Of a DNA stretch of 64,000 nucleotides, positions 53,071 through 63,107 are shown piece after piece. Both the position numbers and the translations under genes were made by a program. Within the stretch, counting starts at the first letter, position 1; each line of letters starts with the position of its first letter. Source of the DNA: Liminaster sp045576355 (GTDB lineage: Bacteria > Bacteroidota > Bacteroidia > Bacteroidales > UBA3663). The DNA lies in contig JAZNGG010000029.1 of assembly GCA_045576355.1 (NCBI GenBank), positions 39,922 to 103,921 of the forward strand. The letters run 5' to 3'. The notes below the pieces were generated by a model. That model was given only the letters and a program-made list of their open reading frames with translations. It did no database searches and was not told where the DNA came from.

Positions 53071-53883
53071 ATGAAATACCCGAAACGTTCCATCCCGGAA
53101 GACAAACAGCACATCCTCCAATGTGCCATAGATTGGGCTATGGAGGCAGGCAAGATTCAATTGGAAAAATTCCGTTCACGCCGACTCAGCATGACGACCA
53201 AGAGCAGCGAGCACGATGTGGTAACGGAGGTCGATAGCGCATGTGAATCCCTACTGATGGAGAAGATCAGCACGACATTCCCCTCACACAGCATCCTGGG
53301 CGAAGAGACCGGGGCGCATGAGAATGAGTCTGACTGGGAATGGGTGATCGACCCCCTCGACGGGACCAACAACTACAGCCAGGGACTCCCCATCTTCTGC
53401 GTCAGTGTCGGGGTGAGATATAAAGGCGAGACTCAGGTCGGTGTCGTATATGTCCCGTTTATCGATGAGGTATTTGCTGCAAAAAAAGGTGAAGGAGCCA
53501 CATGGAACGGAAAACTCATCCGTGTCTCCCGAAAAAACATCCTGAATCACTGCGTCTGCGGTACAGGATTCCCCTATGACAAGGGGAGCAATCCGGATAA
53601 CAATCTGAACAATCTGAATGCCATACTCCCCAACATCCGAGGCATACGACGCATGGGAGCAGCGGCCTACGATCTCTGTTGCGTGGCGTGCGGTCTGCTC
53701 GACGCCTATTGGGAACTCGATCTGAAACCCTGGGACGTCTGCGCCGGCGAACTCATCGTCCGAGAAGCCGGAGGAGTGGTAAAATCATTCAGAGAGGACA
53801 GAAACATCAGCATCGTGGCAGGTAACGAAAAGGTGGTGGACAAACTGCTGGAACTCATCCACGAAGCCAATATCGTAAAATAA
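53071..53883 (+). CDS. Inositol monophosphatase family protein
   Basis: A 270-residue Mg-dependent phosphatase of the IMPase/SuhB/CysQ fold. Motifs seen: DVVTEVDSACESLL, ILGEETG, the metal site WVIDPLDGTNNYSQG (near residue 92) and LKPWDVCAGELIVREAGG. Substrate may be an inositol phosphate, PAP or another sugar phosphate. The start at 53071 agrees with the promoter; the frame upstream is repeat sequence. trpS begins 9 bp after its stop, so these two are co-transcribed. Confidence 0.92.
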   Translation: MKYPKRSIPEDKQHILQCAIDWAMEAGKIQLEKFRSRRLSMTTKSSEHDVVTEVDSACESLLMEKISTTFPSHSILGEETGAHENESDWEWVIDPLDGTNNYSQGLPIFCVSVGVRYKGETQVGVVYVPFIDEVFAAKKGEGATWNGKLIRVSRKNILNHCVCGTGFPYDKGSNPDNNLNNLNAILPNIRGIRRMGAAAYDLCCVACGLLDAYWELDLKPWDVCAGELIVREAGGVVKSFREDRNISIVAGNEKVVDKLLELIHEANIVK

Positions 53884-53892
53884 TTATCACAC

Positions 53893-54891
53893 ATGGAATC
53901 TAAAAAAATCGTTGTAAGCGGCATCCGCTCCACAGGACATCTCCACCTCGGCAACTATTACGGCGCACTCCGCAACTTTGTCAAGATGCAGGAGGAATAT
54001 AAATGTTTCTTTTTTATAGCAGATTATCACTCACTTACCACCCAACCGGACCCCTCGATCCTCAATCCCAACGTGAGGAGCATCCTGGCAGAATATCTCG
54101 CTGCCGGCATCGACCCGGAGAAGGCTGCGGTCTATGTGCAAAGCGATGTGCCGGAGGTGTGCGAAATCTATGCGTTGCTCAATATGCATGCCTATGTGGG
54201 TGAGCTGGAAAAGACCGTATCGTTTAAAGATAAAGTGCGCAAAAACCCCAATAATGTCAATGCCGGTCTGCTCACTTATCCGGTGCTGATGGCTGCCGAC
54301 ATCCTGCAACATCGTGCGGACTTTGTCCCCGTGGGCAAAGACCAGATCCAGCACTTGGAGATGGCTCGCAACTATGCCGGTCGCTTCAATCGTTTCTATA
54401 AGACAGACCTCTTTGTTGAGCCCAAACCCTACATCCCGGAGGGAGAGCCCATCAAGATCCCCGGACTGGACGGCAGCGGCAAGATGGGCAAGAGCGAAGG
54501 AAACTGCATCTATCTCAACGACGACGATAAGACACTGACCAAAAAGGTGAAAAAAGCAGTTACAGACATGACTCCGACCGAACCAAACAGCCCGATGCCG
54601 GAGACCATCGCCAATCTGTTTTACATCATGAAGATCGTTTCCTCTCCGGAGACCTATGATCAGTTTATGGCAGCATGGAACGACTGCTCCATCCGTTACG
54701 GAGATCTCAAAGGACAACTCGCTGCTGACATCTTGAAAGTAACGACTCCGATCCGCGAACGTTATGAGTCTATCTATCAGGACACCGACTACCTGAACCG
54801 AGTAGCCGCACGCGGAGCAGAACAGGCTCGTGAAAGCAGCCGCGCCACACTCAAAGAGATGCGCAAGCTGATGGGCTTCAGGACATTTTAA
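53893..54891 (+). CDS. trpS: Tryptophan-tRNA ligase
   Basis: Class I aminoacyl-tRNA synthetase charging tRNA-Trp. 332 residues, standard size. It shows SGIRSTGHLHLGNYYGAL with the HIGH-type motif (near residue 16), the GKDQIQHLEMAR region and the KMGKSEGN form of the KMSKS motif (near residue 197). Second gene of the suhB-like operon; the acyltransferase gene follows 9 bp later. Confidence 0.96.
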   Translation: MESKKIVVSGIRSTGHLHLGNYYGALRNFVKMQEEYKCFFFIADYHSLTTQPDPSILNPNVRSILAEYLAAGIDPEKAAVYVQSDVPEVCEIYALLNMHAYVGELEKTVSFKDKVRKNPNNVNAGLLTYPVLMAADILQHRADFVPVGKDQIQHLEMARNYAGRFNRFYKTDLFVEPKPYIPEGEPIKIPGLDGSGKMGKSEGNCIYLNDDDKTLTKKVKKAVTDMTPTEPNSPMPETIANLFYIMKIVSSPETYDQFMAAWNDCSIRYGDLKGQLAADILKVTTPIRERYESIYQDTDYLNRVAARGAEQARESSRATLKEMRKLMGFRTF

Positions 54892-54900
54892 GAGATCATC

Positions 54901-55968
54901 ATGAACAGACACAGGCTTCCCTGGATCGACTACGCCAAGGTTTTTTCCATCTGCCTGGTAGTCTCATATCACACACCACCCCGGCCCGAAGGTTTCGGTG
55001 CCGAGGTGGTGTCTATGCTTCGGATGCCTGCGTTTTTTCTCATCGCCGGGTTTCTCTTCAAGTCCGAAAAGTTTGAGTCTCTCAAAGCATTTCTCCTCCA
55101 TAGAGGGCGACAGTTACTGGTCCCCTATTTTGCTTTTTCACTCGTTTTCTATCTTTTATGGTTGGCTTTCGGCAGAGATCTGGCAGGTGACCAAGCCTCT
55201 GCTCTTGCCCCCATCCTCCAGCAGCTCTCGGGACGACCGCAACTGATCGTGGCACCGTTTTGGTTTATCGCCTGCCTTTTCACGCTGCAAACTCTCTACT
55301 ACCTACTCCAGCGCATCGTCCCCCGAAAGTGGCTCTTTGCGACATGTATGCTGATGCCGCTGATCCCGGCAGTCACTGAGGTAACACACATCTGGCAATT
55401 GCTGGATGCCTTGCTCTACCTCCCTTTCTATGCTTTTGCCAACTGTTTTAAAGACCTTATCGCGTCAGTCTCTTTCCGTTCGCACCGAAAATTGATCGGC
55501 ATCACTCTGCCCATCGCACTGACATTGATATACATGAGGGCATATCACACCGCTGATCTCCCTCCCGGCACCGCTAAAGATCTTTTGAGGTATGCCCTGC
55601 TGGTCTGCGGAGGTCTCCTGTTATTGCCCTCCTACATCAGCCTATGCAAGGCGATCGCATCGTGGATCGGTGCAAAATCGTGGGTGGAAACCATCGGAAA
55701 AAACACGATCATCATCCTGGCGCTGCAAAACTACTGCATCGGAATCATCAAAATCCTGGCTGACCGGATCAGCGGCACACCCCAATATCTGGAGGGGGTG
55801 CCGGGCTTGAATCCGCTTCTCACGATTTTGGTCATACTCATATTATATCTGCCGATCCAGGTCATTGACCGATGGATGCCATTCTTGTCCGGACACCCCT
55901 CTTCCCCTCGGCAGGAGAAATCGCAACCCTCCGCACTCCATCCCCAAGGGGATAAACAGGAATCATAA
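54901..55968 (+). CDS. Acyltransferase family 3 membrane protein
   Basis: A 355-residue integral membrane O-acyltransferase (Acyl_transf_3), with about ten hydrophobic helices. The N-terminal WIDYAKVFSICLVVSYHTPP contains the probable catalytic His, and RMPAFFLIAGFLFK follows as usual. Such enzymes acetylate surface polysaccharides or glycolipids. It is 9 bp after trpS and 22 bp before the aminotransferase gene, suggesting one transcript, though the metabolic link is unclear. The C-terminal 25 residues are Ser/Pro-rich. Confidence 0.88.
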   Translation: MNRHRLPWIDYAKVFSICLVVSYHTPPRPEGFGAEVVSMLRMPAFFLIAGFLFKSEKFESLKAFLLHRGRQLLVPYFAFSLVFYLLWLAFGRDLAGDQASALAPILQQLSGRPQLIVAPFWFIACLFTLQTLYYLLQRIVPRKWLFATCMLMPLIPAVTEVTHIWQLLDALLYLPFYAFANCFKDLIASVSFRSHRKLIGITLPIALTLIYMRAYHTADLPPGTAKDLLRYALLVCGGLLLLPSYISLCKAIASWIGAKSWVETIGKNTIIILALQNYCIGIIKILADRISGTPQYLEGVPGLNPLLTILVILILYLPIQVIDRWMPFLSGHPSSPRQEKSQPSALHPQGDKQES

Positions 55969-55990
55969 CTTATAATGTCTCTACGCTCGC

Positions 55991-57301
55991 ATGAAACAGT
56001 ACCCTTTTAACCGCACCGAAATAGAGTCGATCATCCGCAATGCCGGCATTACTGACTTTGCCCAAATCACTATCCGAGACATCGCTGATCTCAGTCGCGC
56101 CATAGAGAAGAGCACCGGCGAATCGTTTATCCATCTGGAGATGGGTGTCCCGGGTCTGACTCCAAGCGAAATCGGCATCAATGCCGAATGTGAAGCACTC
56201 CACAAGGGTGTGGCTGCGATCTATCCCCCTACGGCAGGGATAGAGAGACTGAAAACGGCTGCATCCCGATTTATCAAAGGGTATGTCGGGATCGATGTAG
56301 CTCCGGGGAGTTGCTGTGCGACGGTAGGCTCTATGCAGGGAACTTTTGCGGCCCTGATGACACTGCACCATGCGTGCCCCGATCGGGACACTGTGCTTTT
56401 TATCGATCCCGGATTCCCCGTGCAGAAGACACAGGCAGAGGTGATCGGACTGAAACATATCGGACTGGACATCCATGATCTGAGAGGAGACAAAATGCTC
56501 GCTGCCCTGGAGGAGATCCTCCGCCCGGGAAATATCTGTGCCATCGTCTATAGCAATCCTAACAATCCGTCATGGGTCTGCTTCAATGAGGAAGAATTGG
56601 CCGGCATCGGTGCGTTGGCGACCCGTTATGACACTGTGGTACTGGAAGATCTGGCATACTTCGGGATGGACTTCAGACGCGATTTGAGTCATCCTTTTGA
56701 GCCCCCTTACCAAGCCAGCGTTGCCCGCTATACGGATCTCTACATACTGGCGATCTCCGGGTCGAAAGCATTCAGCTATGCCGGACAACGGATCGGTGTG
56801 ACCGCCATCAGTGACACTCTTTATGACCGACAATATCTGCCCCTGCAAGAAAAATTCGGCATCGGCTCTTTCGGTCGCTTTTTCACTAACCGAATCCTTT
56901 ACACCCTCTCCTCCGGAACGGCACACTCCGCGCAAGTGGCATTGGCCGCCATGATGGAGGCTGCGTGCGAAGGGCGATATGATTTCATCGAAGATCTGAA
57001 AGAATATGGGGTGAGGGCAAAATTTATGAAAGAGGTGCTCCTGCAAAACGGATTCTATATCGTTTATGACAACGACATGGGGCACCCCCTGGCAGATGGT
57101 TTTTATTTCACCACACAATATCCGGGGATGAGCGCTGTCGAACTCACTCGGGAACTGATGTTTTACGGCATCAGTGTATTCCCGCTCAACACCATGGGCA
57201 GTCGGCAGGAGGGGGTCAGGATCTGCACATCGTTTATCACCCGCGCACAGTTCCCTCTGTTTGAAGAACGCATCCGCGCTTTTCATACAGCACATTCTTA
57301 A
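55991..57301 (+). CDS. PLP-dependent aminotransferase, class I/II
   Basis: A 436-residue fold-type I aminotransferase. It has YPPTAGIERLKTAASRF, the cofactor region SNPNNPSWVCF, the Asp-containing EDLAYFGMD and the Schiff-base Lys in ISGSKAFSYAGQRIG (near residue 257). The substrate could be an aromatic or branched amino acid; it cannot be named from sequence. It is the last gene of the suhB-like operon, before a promoter-bearing spacer. Confidence 0.9.
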   Translation: MKQYPFNRTEIESIIRNAGITDFAQITIRDIADLSRAIEKSTGESFIHLEMGVPGLTPSEIGINAECEALHKGVAAIYPPTAGIERLKTAASRFIKGYVGIDVAPGSCCATVGSMQGTFAALMTLHHACPDRDTVLFIDPGFPVQKTQAEVIGLKHIGLDIHDLRGDKMLAALEEILRPGNICAIVYSNPNNPSWVCFNEEELAGIGALATRYDTVVLEDLAYFGMDFRRDLSHPFEPPYQASVARYTDLYILAISGSKAFSYAGQRIGVTAISDTLYDRQYLPLQEKFGIGSFGRFFTNRILYTLSSGTAHSAQVALAAMMEAACEGRYDFIEDLKEYGVRAKFMKEVLLQNGFYIVYDNDMGHPLADGFYFTTQYPGMSAVELTRELMFYGISVFPLNTMGSRQEGVRICTSFITRAQFPLFEERIRAFHTAHS

Positions 57302-57428
57302 GGAGGGTTTTAAACCCAAATCGGTCATTAGATAGATGATTAATGACGGAGAGTATTTTATTTTTGATGCTAAAAAACATGTTTTTAAAAGAATATCGGT
57401 GAAAAACAAGAAATTTCTGCTCTGAAAA

Positions 57429-57459
57429 TTGCCGTTATGTTTGATAATTGCTAAATTTG
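57429..57459 (+). promoter_or_regulatory. Promoter of the glycogen operon
   Basis: TTG at 57429-57431, 20 bp, TAAATTTG at 57452-57459. The predicted leader is about 100 nt before the ATG at 57569. Confidence 0.75.
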
Positions 57460-57568
57460 CCATGAAATAAGAATCGGTGACTTAATGAAATGTAAAAAGT
57501 TTTATTTCGGTCATCGCATGACTTGTAGAAATAACCTGATAGAGTAATACCGAAAAATATAAAGCAAA

Positions 57569-59542
57569 ATGAGTTATTTGAAATTTGACAAGACCCTGCT
57601 TACCAATTTGGAACAGTCTTTGCCGATCGAGTATCTCCGCACCAATAAGGCCGGAGCCTATTCTTGTACAACGGTGACTGACTGTAACACCCGTAAGTAT
57701 CACGGTCTGTTAGTTATCCCTGTGCCGGAAATCGATGAAGACAACCACGTGTTGCTCTCCTCATTGGACGAAAGTGTCATCCAGCACGGAGCAGAGTTTA
57801 ACCTTGGAATCCACAAATACGAAGGAGACACTTTTGCGCCACGTGGGCACAAATACATCAGAGAGTTTGACTGTACGACAATCTCTAAGAAGATCTTCCG
57901 CGTGGGAGGAGTCATCCTGCAGAAAGAGAGTTTCCTCGTGCATAACGACAATCGTGTACTATTGCGTTACACCTTGCTCGATGCACACAGTGAGACGACC
58001 ATCAAGTTCCGTCCGCAGCTGGCATTCCGCAACGTAAACAAACTGACCCACAAGAACAACAAGGTCAATCTGAATTATGACGTAGTGGCCAATGGTATCG
58101 CGACCTCCCTCTATGCCGGCTATCCCCATCTCTATATGCAGCTCTCGAAAGAGTGCACATATACCTCTTGTCCGGACTGGAATATGGGTGTCGAATATCC
58201 TCGCGAACAGGTGCGCGGATATGCATTTAAGGAAGACCTCTTCATGCCGGGCTACTTCGAAGTGCAGATCAAGAAGGGTGAGAGCATCATATTCTCAGCA
58301 GGTATCTCAGAGATCGATCCTAAAAAGCTGAAAGCTCTGTTTACCCGTGAATTGAAACTGCGTACATCACGCGACAATTTCTATAATTGTCTCAAGATCT
58401 CTGCCACCAGTCACCTTATCTCCCGTAATAACAAAGACTATATCATCGCCGGATACCCATGGTTTAAAGTTCGCGCGAGAGATACATTTATCGCCCTCCC
58501 CGGTACAACTATTTCCATCGGTGATATCGATGAATTTGAGAAGATCATGGAGCCGGCAGCTGCCGCTCTGAGAGCCTATATGGAGGACGAGAAACTGGAT
58601 GACATCATCACAGAGATCGATAGTCCCGACGTACCGCTTTGGTGCACTTGGGCATTGCAACAATATAAGGGTATCACATCTGCTCAGCAGACAGCAGACA
58701 AGTACGGCTCACTGCTCACTGACATCCTGGACTATGTGATCAATGATAAGGCACCTAACCTCAAACTGCACACCAACGGACTCGTCTATTCAGAGGAGGG
58801 AGATCGCCCCATCTCATGGATGAATGCCACCCTCGATGGACATCCGATCACTCCACGCACAGGATATCTCGTAGAGTTTAACGCGCTTTGGTATAACGCA
58901 CTTCGTTTTGCCATCGAGTTGCTGACGACAGTCGGAGGCGATGCCGAAAAGATTGAGAAATATCAGGCTCTTGCTGCCACTTATGAGCACAACTTTGCCA
59001 AGACATTTACTGCCCCCGGAGGTTATCTGTATGACTATGTAACCCTCGGATATGCAGATCCAAGTGTCCGTCCTAACCAGTTGTGGGCACTCGGTCTGAA
59101 ATATACTCCGCTCGACAAACCAGCCCGTAAGGCTGCCCTCGACATGGTGACCAAGGAGTTGCTGACCCCCAAAGGCATTCGCTCTCTGACTCCTCAGGCA
59201 GGACATTATCGTCCGTATTACTGGGGCAATGCCACAGAGCGTAACCTCGCATATCACAATGGCACCATCTGGCCATGGCTGATCGGTATCTACAGCGAAG
59301 CCTATCTCAAAGTCTTCACCCGCAGTGGTGTGGCATTCATCAAACGTCGTCTGATGAACTATGAGGCAGAGTTAGGCAATCACTGCATCGGCAATATCTC
59401 TGAGGTTTATGACGGCAATCCACCGTTTAACAGCCATGGAGCTATCTCTATCGCAATCAATGTGGCAGAGGTGCTCAGAGCGATGCAGAATGTCGAAAAC
59501 TACGATCTGAAAGAGGCCCTCAAAAACAAGTCTCTAAAATAA
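57569..59542 (+). CDS. Glycogen debranching enzyme (GH133 type)
   Basis: A 657-residue cytoplasmic amylo-alpha-1,6-glucosidase removing branch points of glycogen. The N-terminal GDE domain (residues 1-250) contains EYLRTNKAGAYSCTTVTDCNTRKYHGLL, and the C-terminal (alpha/alpha)6 domain (about 270-640) has PWFKVRARDTFIALPG with a likely catalytic Asp, DIITEIDSPDVPLW, SWMNATLDG and RPNQLWAL. It is first in the three-gene glycogen cluster, 111 bp before the synthase gene. Confidence 0.94.
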   Translation: MSYLKFDKTLLTNLEQSLPIEYLRTNKAGAYSCTTVTDCNTRKYHGLLVIPVPEIDEDNHVLLSSLDESVIQHGAEFNLGIHKYEGDTFAPRGHKYIREFDCTTISKKIFRVGGVILQKESFLVHNDNRVLLRYTLLDAHSETTIKFRPQLAFRNVNKLTHKNNKVNLNYDVVANGIATSLYAGYPHLYMQLSKECTYTSCPDWNMGVEYPREQVRGYAFKEDLFMPGYFEVQIKKGESIIFSAGISEIDPKKLKALFTRELKLRTSRDNFYNCLKISATSHLISRNNKDYIIAGYPWFKVRARDTFIALPGTTISIGDIDEFEKIMEPAAAALRAYMEDEKLDDIITEIDSPDVPLWCTWALQQYKGITSAQQTADKYGSLLTDILDYVINDKAPNLKLHTNGLVYSEEGDRPISWMNATLDGHPITPRTGYLVEFNALWYNALRFAIELLTTVGGDAEKIEKYQALAATYEHNFAKTFTAPGGYLYDYVTLGYADPSVRPNQLWALGLKYTPLDKPARKAALDMVTKELLTPKGIRSLTPQAGHYRPYYWGNATERNLAYHNGTIWPWLIGIYSEAYLKVFTRSGVAFIKRRLMNYEAELGNHCIGNISEVYDGNPPFNSHGAISIAINVAEVLRAMQNVENYDLKEALKNKSLK

Positions 59543-59653
59543 CAGCGCGAGAGTTTTCTTCACCCCAAAAGGTAAGCGCGGTATTTCTGCCTTAATTACC
59601 ATCTAATGAAACAACAAAAAACGAAAATATAAAAATCAATTCATATATTCCCC

Positions 59654-60925
59654 ATGAAAGCATTAATGTTTGGTTGGGAGTGGCCTCCTCACATTCTCGG
59701 CGGTTTGGGTCCGGCATCCTACGGCATCGTACGCGGTGTGGTGGGAACAGGCGAATGTGACGTGACATTTGTCCTGCCAAAACCCCAAGGTGACGAGAAA
59801 AAAGACTTCGTTCACATCATAGGAGCAGCCAACACCCCCGTCGTTTGGCGTGATGTCGATTGGAATTATGTCCAGCAACGTTACGGCTATTGCATGGATC
59901 CGCAAGAGTATTTTGATCTGAGAAATTGCATCTATGCAGACTTTTCACATTTGCATACCAATGATTTAGGATGCATCGAGTTTTCCGGGCGTTATCCGAA
60001 AAACCTCCTCGAGGAGATCAATAATTACTCCATCGTAGCCGGTGTCATTGCCCGCAAGGAAAAATTTGACATCATCCATGCCCACGATTGGCTTACCTAT
60101 CCTGCAGGCATCCATGCCAAGCAGATCAGTGGCAAGCCCCTCTGTATCCACGTTCATGCCACACAGTATGACCGTACACGCGGCATGTGTGATGCAGGAG
60201 ATCCGACATTCATCATCGAAAAAGATGGCATGGATCATGCAGATCTCATCATGTGCGTCTCCGAACTGACCCGACGCACCGTCATAGAGAAATATCATCA
60301 GGACCCTGCCAAGTGTGTGGCAGTACACAATGCTGTGGAACCTATGAGCGAGGAGATCCTCAATATGCCGGCTCAGCGTGGCACAGACGAAAAGGTAATC
60401 ACATTCCTCGGACGTATCACCGCACAAAAAGGATGTGAGTATTTTGTCGAAGCTGCGGCTCGATGCCTGCAACGCGCTAAGAATGCTCGCGTCGTGATGG
60501 CCGGCAACGGAGACCTGATGGAACCTATGATCCGTCTGGTGGCTCAAAAAGGGCTGGCAGATCGTTTCCACTTCACCGGATTCCTAAGAGGCAAACAGGT
60601 CTATGAGATGTTTAAAGTCTCTGATGTCTATGTCATGCCCTCCGTTTCTGAGCCGTTTGGTATCTCTCCATTGGAGGCAATGCAGTGCGGTGTGCCGAGC
60701 ATCATCTCCAAGCAATCCGGCTGTGGTGAGATCCTATCTAACTGTATCAAGTGTGACTATTGGGACATCGACGCCATGGCAGATGCCATGTATGGACTCA
60801 TCACTTATCCGGAACTGCATGCCTACATGAAGCAGGCAGGTATAGACGAGGTGAACCAAATCACATGGGAAAAAGTCGGACGTAAAGTCGTTGACCTATA
60901 CAAAAGAACCCTCGGTTGGGGATAA
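59654..60925 (+). CDS. Glycogen synthase-like glycosyltransferase
   Basis: A 423-residue GT-B glycosyltransferase. The N-terminal LMFGWEWPPHILGGLGPASYG carries the Gly-rich nucleotide-sugar loop, IIHAHDWLTYPAG is the acceptor site region, and SVSEPFGISPLEAMQCGVP is the retaining GT4/GT5 signature with a catalytic Glu (near residue 333). In Bacteroidota this protein occupies the glycogen synthase position next to debranching enzyme and GH57. Its length fits GT4 more than bacterial GT5 GlgA. Confidence 0.9.
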   Translation: MKALMFGWEWPPHILGGLGPASYGIVRGVVGTGECDVTFVLPKPQGDEKKDFVHIIGAANTPVVWRDVDWNYVQQRYGYCMDPQEYFDLRNCIYADFSHLHTNDLGCIEFSGRYPKNLLEEINNYSIVAGVIARKEKFDIIHAHDWLTYPAGIHAKQISGKPLCIHVHATQYDRTRGMCDAGDPTFIIEKDGMDHADLIMCVSELTRRTVIEKYHQDPAKCVAVHNAVEPMSEEILNMPAQRGTDEKVITFLGRITAQKGCEYFVEAAARCLQRAKNARVVMAGNGDLMEPMIRLVAQKGLADRFHFTGFLRGKQVYEMFKVSDVYVMPSVSEPFGISPLEAMQCGVPSIISKQSGCGEILSNCIKCDYWDIDAMADAMYGLITYPELHAYMKQAGIDEVNQITWEKVGRKVVDLYKRTLGWG

Positions 60926-60986
60926 TCTCCACCCTTAAACAGTATCTCACGACATATAGAGCAAACAATAAAAATCATCATAAGCT

Positions 60987-62348
60987 ATGAAAACCATCTG
61001 CTTACTTTTTGAAATTCACCAGCCGTTTCGCTTAAAGAAATATCGTTTCTACGACATCGGCGCAGACCATTACTACTTTGACGACTATGCCAATGAGGAA
61101 ATTCTCAAGCGCAATGCCTATCAAAGCTATATTCCGGCAGCTAAAATGCTGCTGGAGATGATCAACACATCCAAAGGAAACTTCAAGGTGTCTCTCTCTA
61201 TCTCCGGTGTCGCTATGGAGCAATTTGAGATGTACTGTCCGGAGTTCCTCGATTGTGTCCGCGAACTCGTATCTACCGGTTGCTGCGAACTCACCGGAGA
61301 ACCTTACTCTCACTCTCTCTCTGCCATTACAGATCCGGAGAACTTTGCATACGAGTGTGAACTGCACAAGAAAATCATCACAGAAACTTTTGCCTATACT
61401 CCACAGACTTTCGTAAACACCGGATTGATCTATAACGATGAGATCGGTGCCGAAATCGCATCTATGGGCTTCAAGGGTATCATTACCGAAGGGACCCGTC
61501 ATGTCCTGGGTTGGAAATCTGCCAACTATGTCTATAATACAGCAGCCAAACACGATGTAGGACTCCTCTTCCGCAACCAGAAACTCAGCGAAGATATCGC
61601 ACTTAACTTCCAGGGCGGATTGGATGCTCGCACATATATCAACTGGATTGCAGATAGCCCGGAAAGCGAGCAAGTCTATCTACTGGCGATGAACTTCGAT
61701 GTCATCGGTGGCATTCACCCGGCATCTACCGGCATCTTTGATTTCTTCAAAGCACTGCCTCAGTTCGCTCAAGAACGTGGTTTAAGTTTCTCTACTCCGA
61801 CAGAAGTATTCCATGACATCCCATCTGTAGATACTGCAGCCGTTGGACACCCAATCAGTTGGGACGGATATGACAAGGACGTTAGCGCATGGATGGGTAA
61901 CGATCTGCAGCAGGAAGCTCTTCGCGCTATCTATAGCATCAGTGAGCGTCTCCGTCTCTGCAATAATGATGTACTGAAGCAAGATTTTGCTTACTTGCTG
62001 AGTGCGGATCACTTCAAATATATGTCCACTAAAAATGGTACATACAACCCATTCTCTCCGTATGAATCCTCATTTGACGCATTTACCAACTATATGAATG
62101 TAGTTAGCGACATTCAGTTGCGTCTCAAACAGGAATTCCCCGAAGAGATCGAAAACGAAGAGCTCAACCCGCTCCTTCGCCAAATCGAAAATCAGGGTAA
62201 AGAGATCGAAAAACTGAATGCAAAACTGGAAAAGGCTAATCTTGCATTAGAAAAAGCCAAAGCCGAAAAGAAAGCTGTCAAGGAGACTGCTAAGGCTACC
62301 AAGACCACCTGTAAGTCTGCCAAAAAGACTACTAAGGAAAAAGAATAA
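60987..62348 (+). CDS. Glycoside hydrolase family 57 alpha-amylase/glucan enzyme
   Basis: A 453-residue GH57 protein acting on alpha-glucans, here probably glycogen. It begins ICLLFEIHQPFRLKKYRF with the family's HQP motif, continues LTGEPYSHSLS and VFVNTGLIYND-like sequence (TFVNTGLIYNDEIG), and has the fourth region AMNFDVIGGIHPASTGIFDF. The last 65 residues are a Lys/Ala/Glu-rich coiled coil followed by a basic Lys/Thr tail, unusual for the core enzyme and possibly for polymer or partner binding. It ends the glycogen operon; a terminator follows. Confidence 0.9.
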   Translation: MKTICLLFEIHQPFRLKKYRFYDIGADHYYFDDYANEEILKRNAYQSYIPAAKMLLEMINTSKGNFKVSLSISGVAMEQFEMYCPEFLDCVRELVSTGCCELTGEPYSHSLSAITDPENFAYECELHKKIITETFAYTPQTFVNTGLIYNDEIGAEIASMGFKGIITEGTRHVLGWKSANYVYNTAAKHDVGLLFRNQKLSEDIALNFQGGLDARTYINWIADSPESEQVYLLAMNFDVIGGIHPASTGIFDFFKALPQFAQERGLSFSTPTEVFHDIPSVDTAAVGHPISWDGYDKDVSAWMGNDLQQEALRAIYSISERLRLCNNDVLKQDFAYLLSADHFKYMSTKNGTYNPFSPYESSFDAFTNYMNVVSDIQLRLKQEFPEEIENEELNPLLRQIENQGKEIEKLNAKLEKANLALEKAKAEKKAVKETAKATKTTCKSAKKTTKEKE

Positions 62349-62382
62349 CTTCAGGTCTGGTAAAAACAGTTGATTATTAAAC

Positions 62383-62423
62383 TTAACAGGGTGTGTCAAA
62401 AAAAATTTGGCACACCTTGTTAA
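62383..62423. terminator. Terminator after the glycogen operon
   Basis: TTAACAGGGTGTGTCAAA pairs with TTTGGCACACCTTGTTAA (two G-U/mismatch positions) 35 bp past the stop; located between convergent transcripts. Confidence 0.8.
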
Positions 62424-62475
62424 GATATAGTCGAGTAGGATCGAGTAAAAGGAGAGAGACAAAGAAAACAACACC

Positions 62476-63060
62476 TCAAACTCTTTCATACCCTTCACGC
62501 TCGAGTAGCCACCGCTTGGCAGCAAGACCTCCGGCATAACCGACAAGAGCACCATTACTTCCGATGACACGATGACAAGGGATGATAATCGATAAAGGAT
62601 TAGCACCGACCGCCTGCGCTATAGCCTGCACACCTCGTTCATACCCCAAACGACGAGCTAAAGTCGCGTATGAACAGGTATCTCCATAAGGAATCTCCAA
62701 TAAAGCACGCCATACACGCTGTTGAAACGATGTACCCACCAGAAGTAAAGGCAAGTCAAAGTGTCTTCTGCCACCGGACAGGATGGATGGTGTAGTCTGC
62801 AAGGGGGAAGCAGGATGAAGTAACGGATCATCGGAGGGAGGATTAAAATACTCATCCAGTTGCCTTATAGTCTCTCTGATCAGAGGTGTCTGCTGAGGTA
62901 AATAAGAAGCATTTAAAAGGCGGTACATGCGAGCGTCTATCCGCTTGCGGCGATCATCATAACACCAGTCGCAAAGGCACAACTGTCCTTGATAATCCCC
63001 CAGTAGCAAATCTCCACAAGGAGAAACATAACGAAAAGTGTAAATCTCAGACTTGATCAT
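62476..63060 (-). CDS. ogt: Methylated-DNA-protein cysteine methyltransferase
   Basis: A 194-residue suicide repair protein that takes methyl groups from O6-methylguanine. The C-terminal domain has FQQRVWRALLEIPYGDTCSYATLA, then AVGANPLSIIIPCHRVIGSNG with the acceptor Cys in PCHRV (near residue 161) and GYAGGLAAKRWLLEREG. The N-terminal domain (residues 1-90) is the usual ribonuclease-like cap. A TATCTTTG -7 box lies at 63086-63093 on the minus strand. It is convergent with the glycogen operon. Confidence 0.95.
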   Translation of the reverse strand: MIKSEIYTFRYVSPCGDLLLGDYQGQLCLCDWCYDDRRKRIDARMYRLLNASYLPQQTPLIRETIRQLDEYFNPPSDDPLLHPASPLQTTPSILSGGRRHFDLPLLLVGTSFQQRVWRALLEIPYGDTCSYATLARRLGYERGVQAIAQAVGANPLSIIIPCHRVIGSNGALVGYAGGLAAKRWLLEREGYERV

Positions 63061-63107
63061 ATATAGAACATCCTTTTTTAAATCGCAAAGATAATAAGAT
63101 TCTGCTC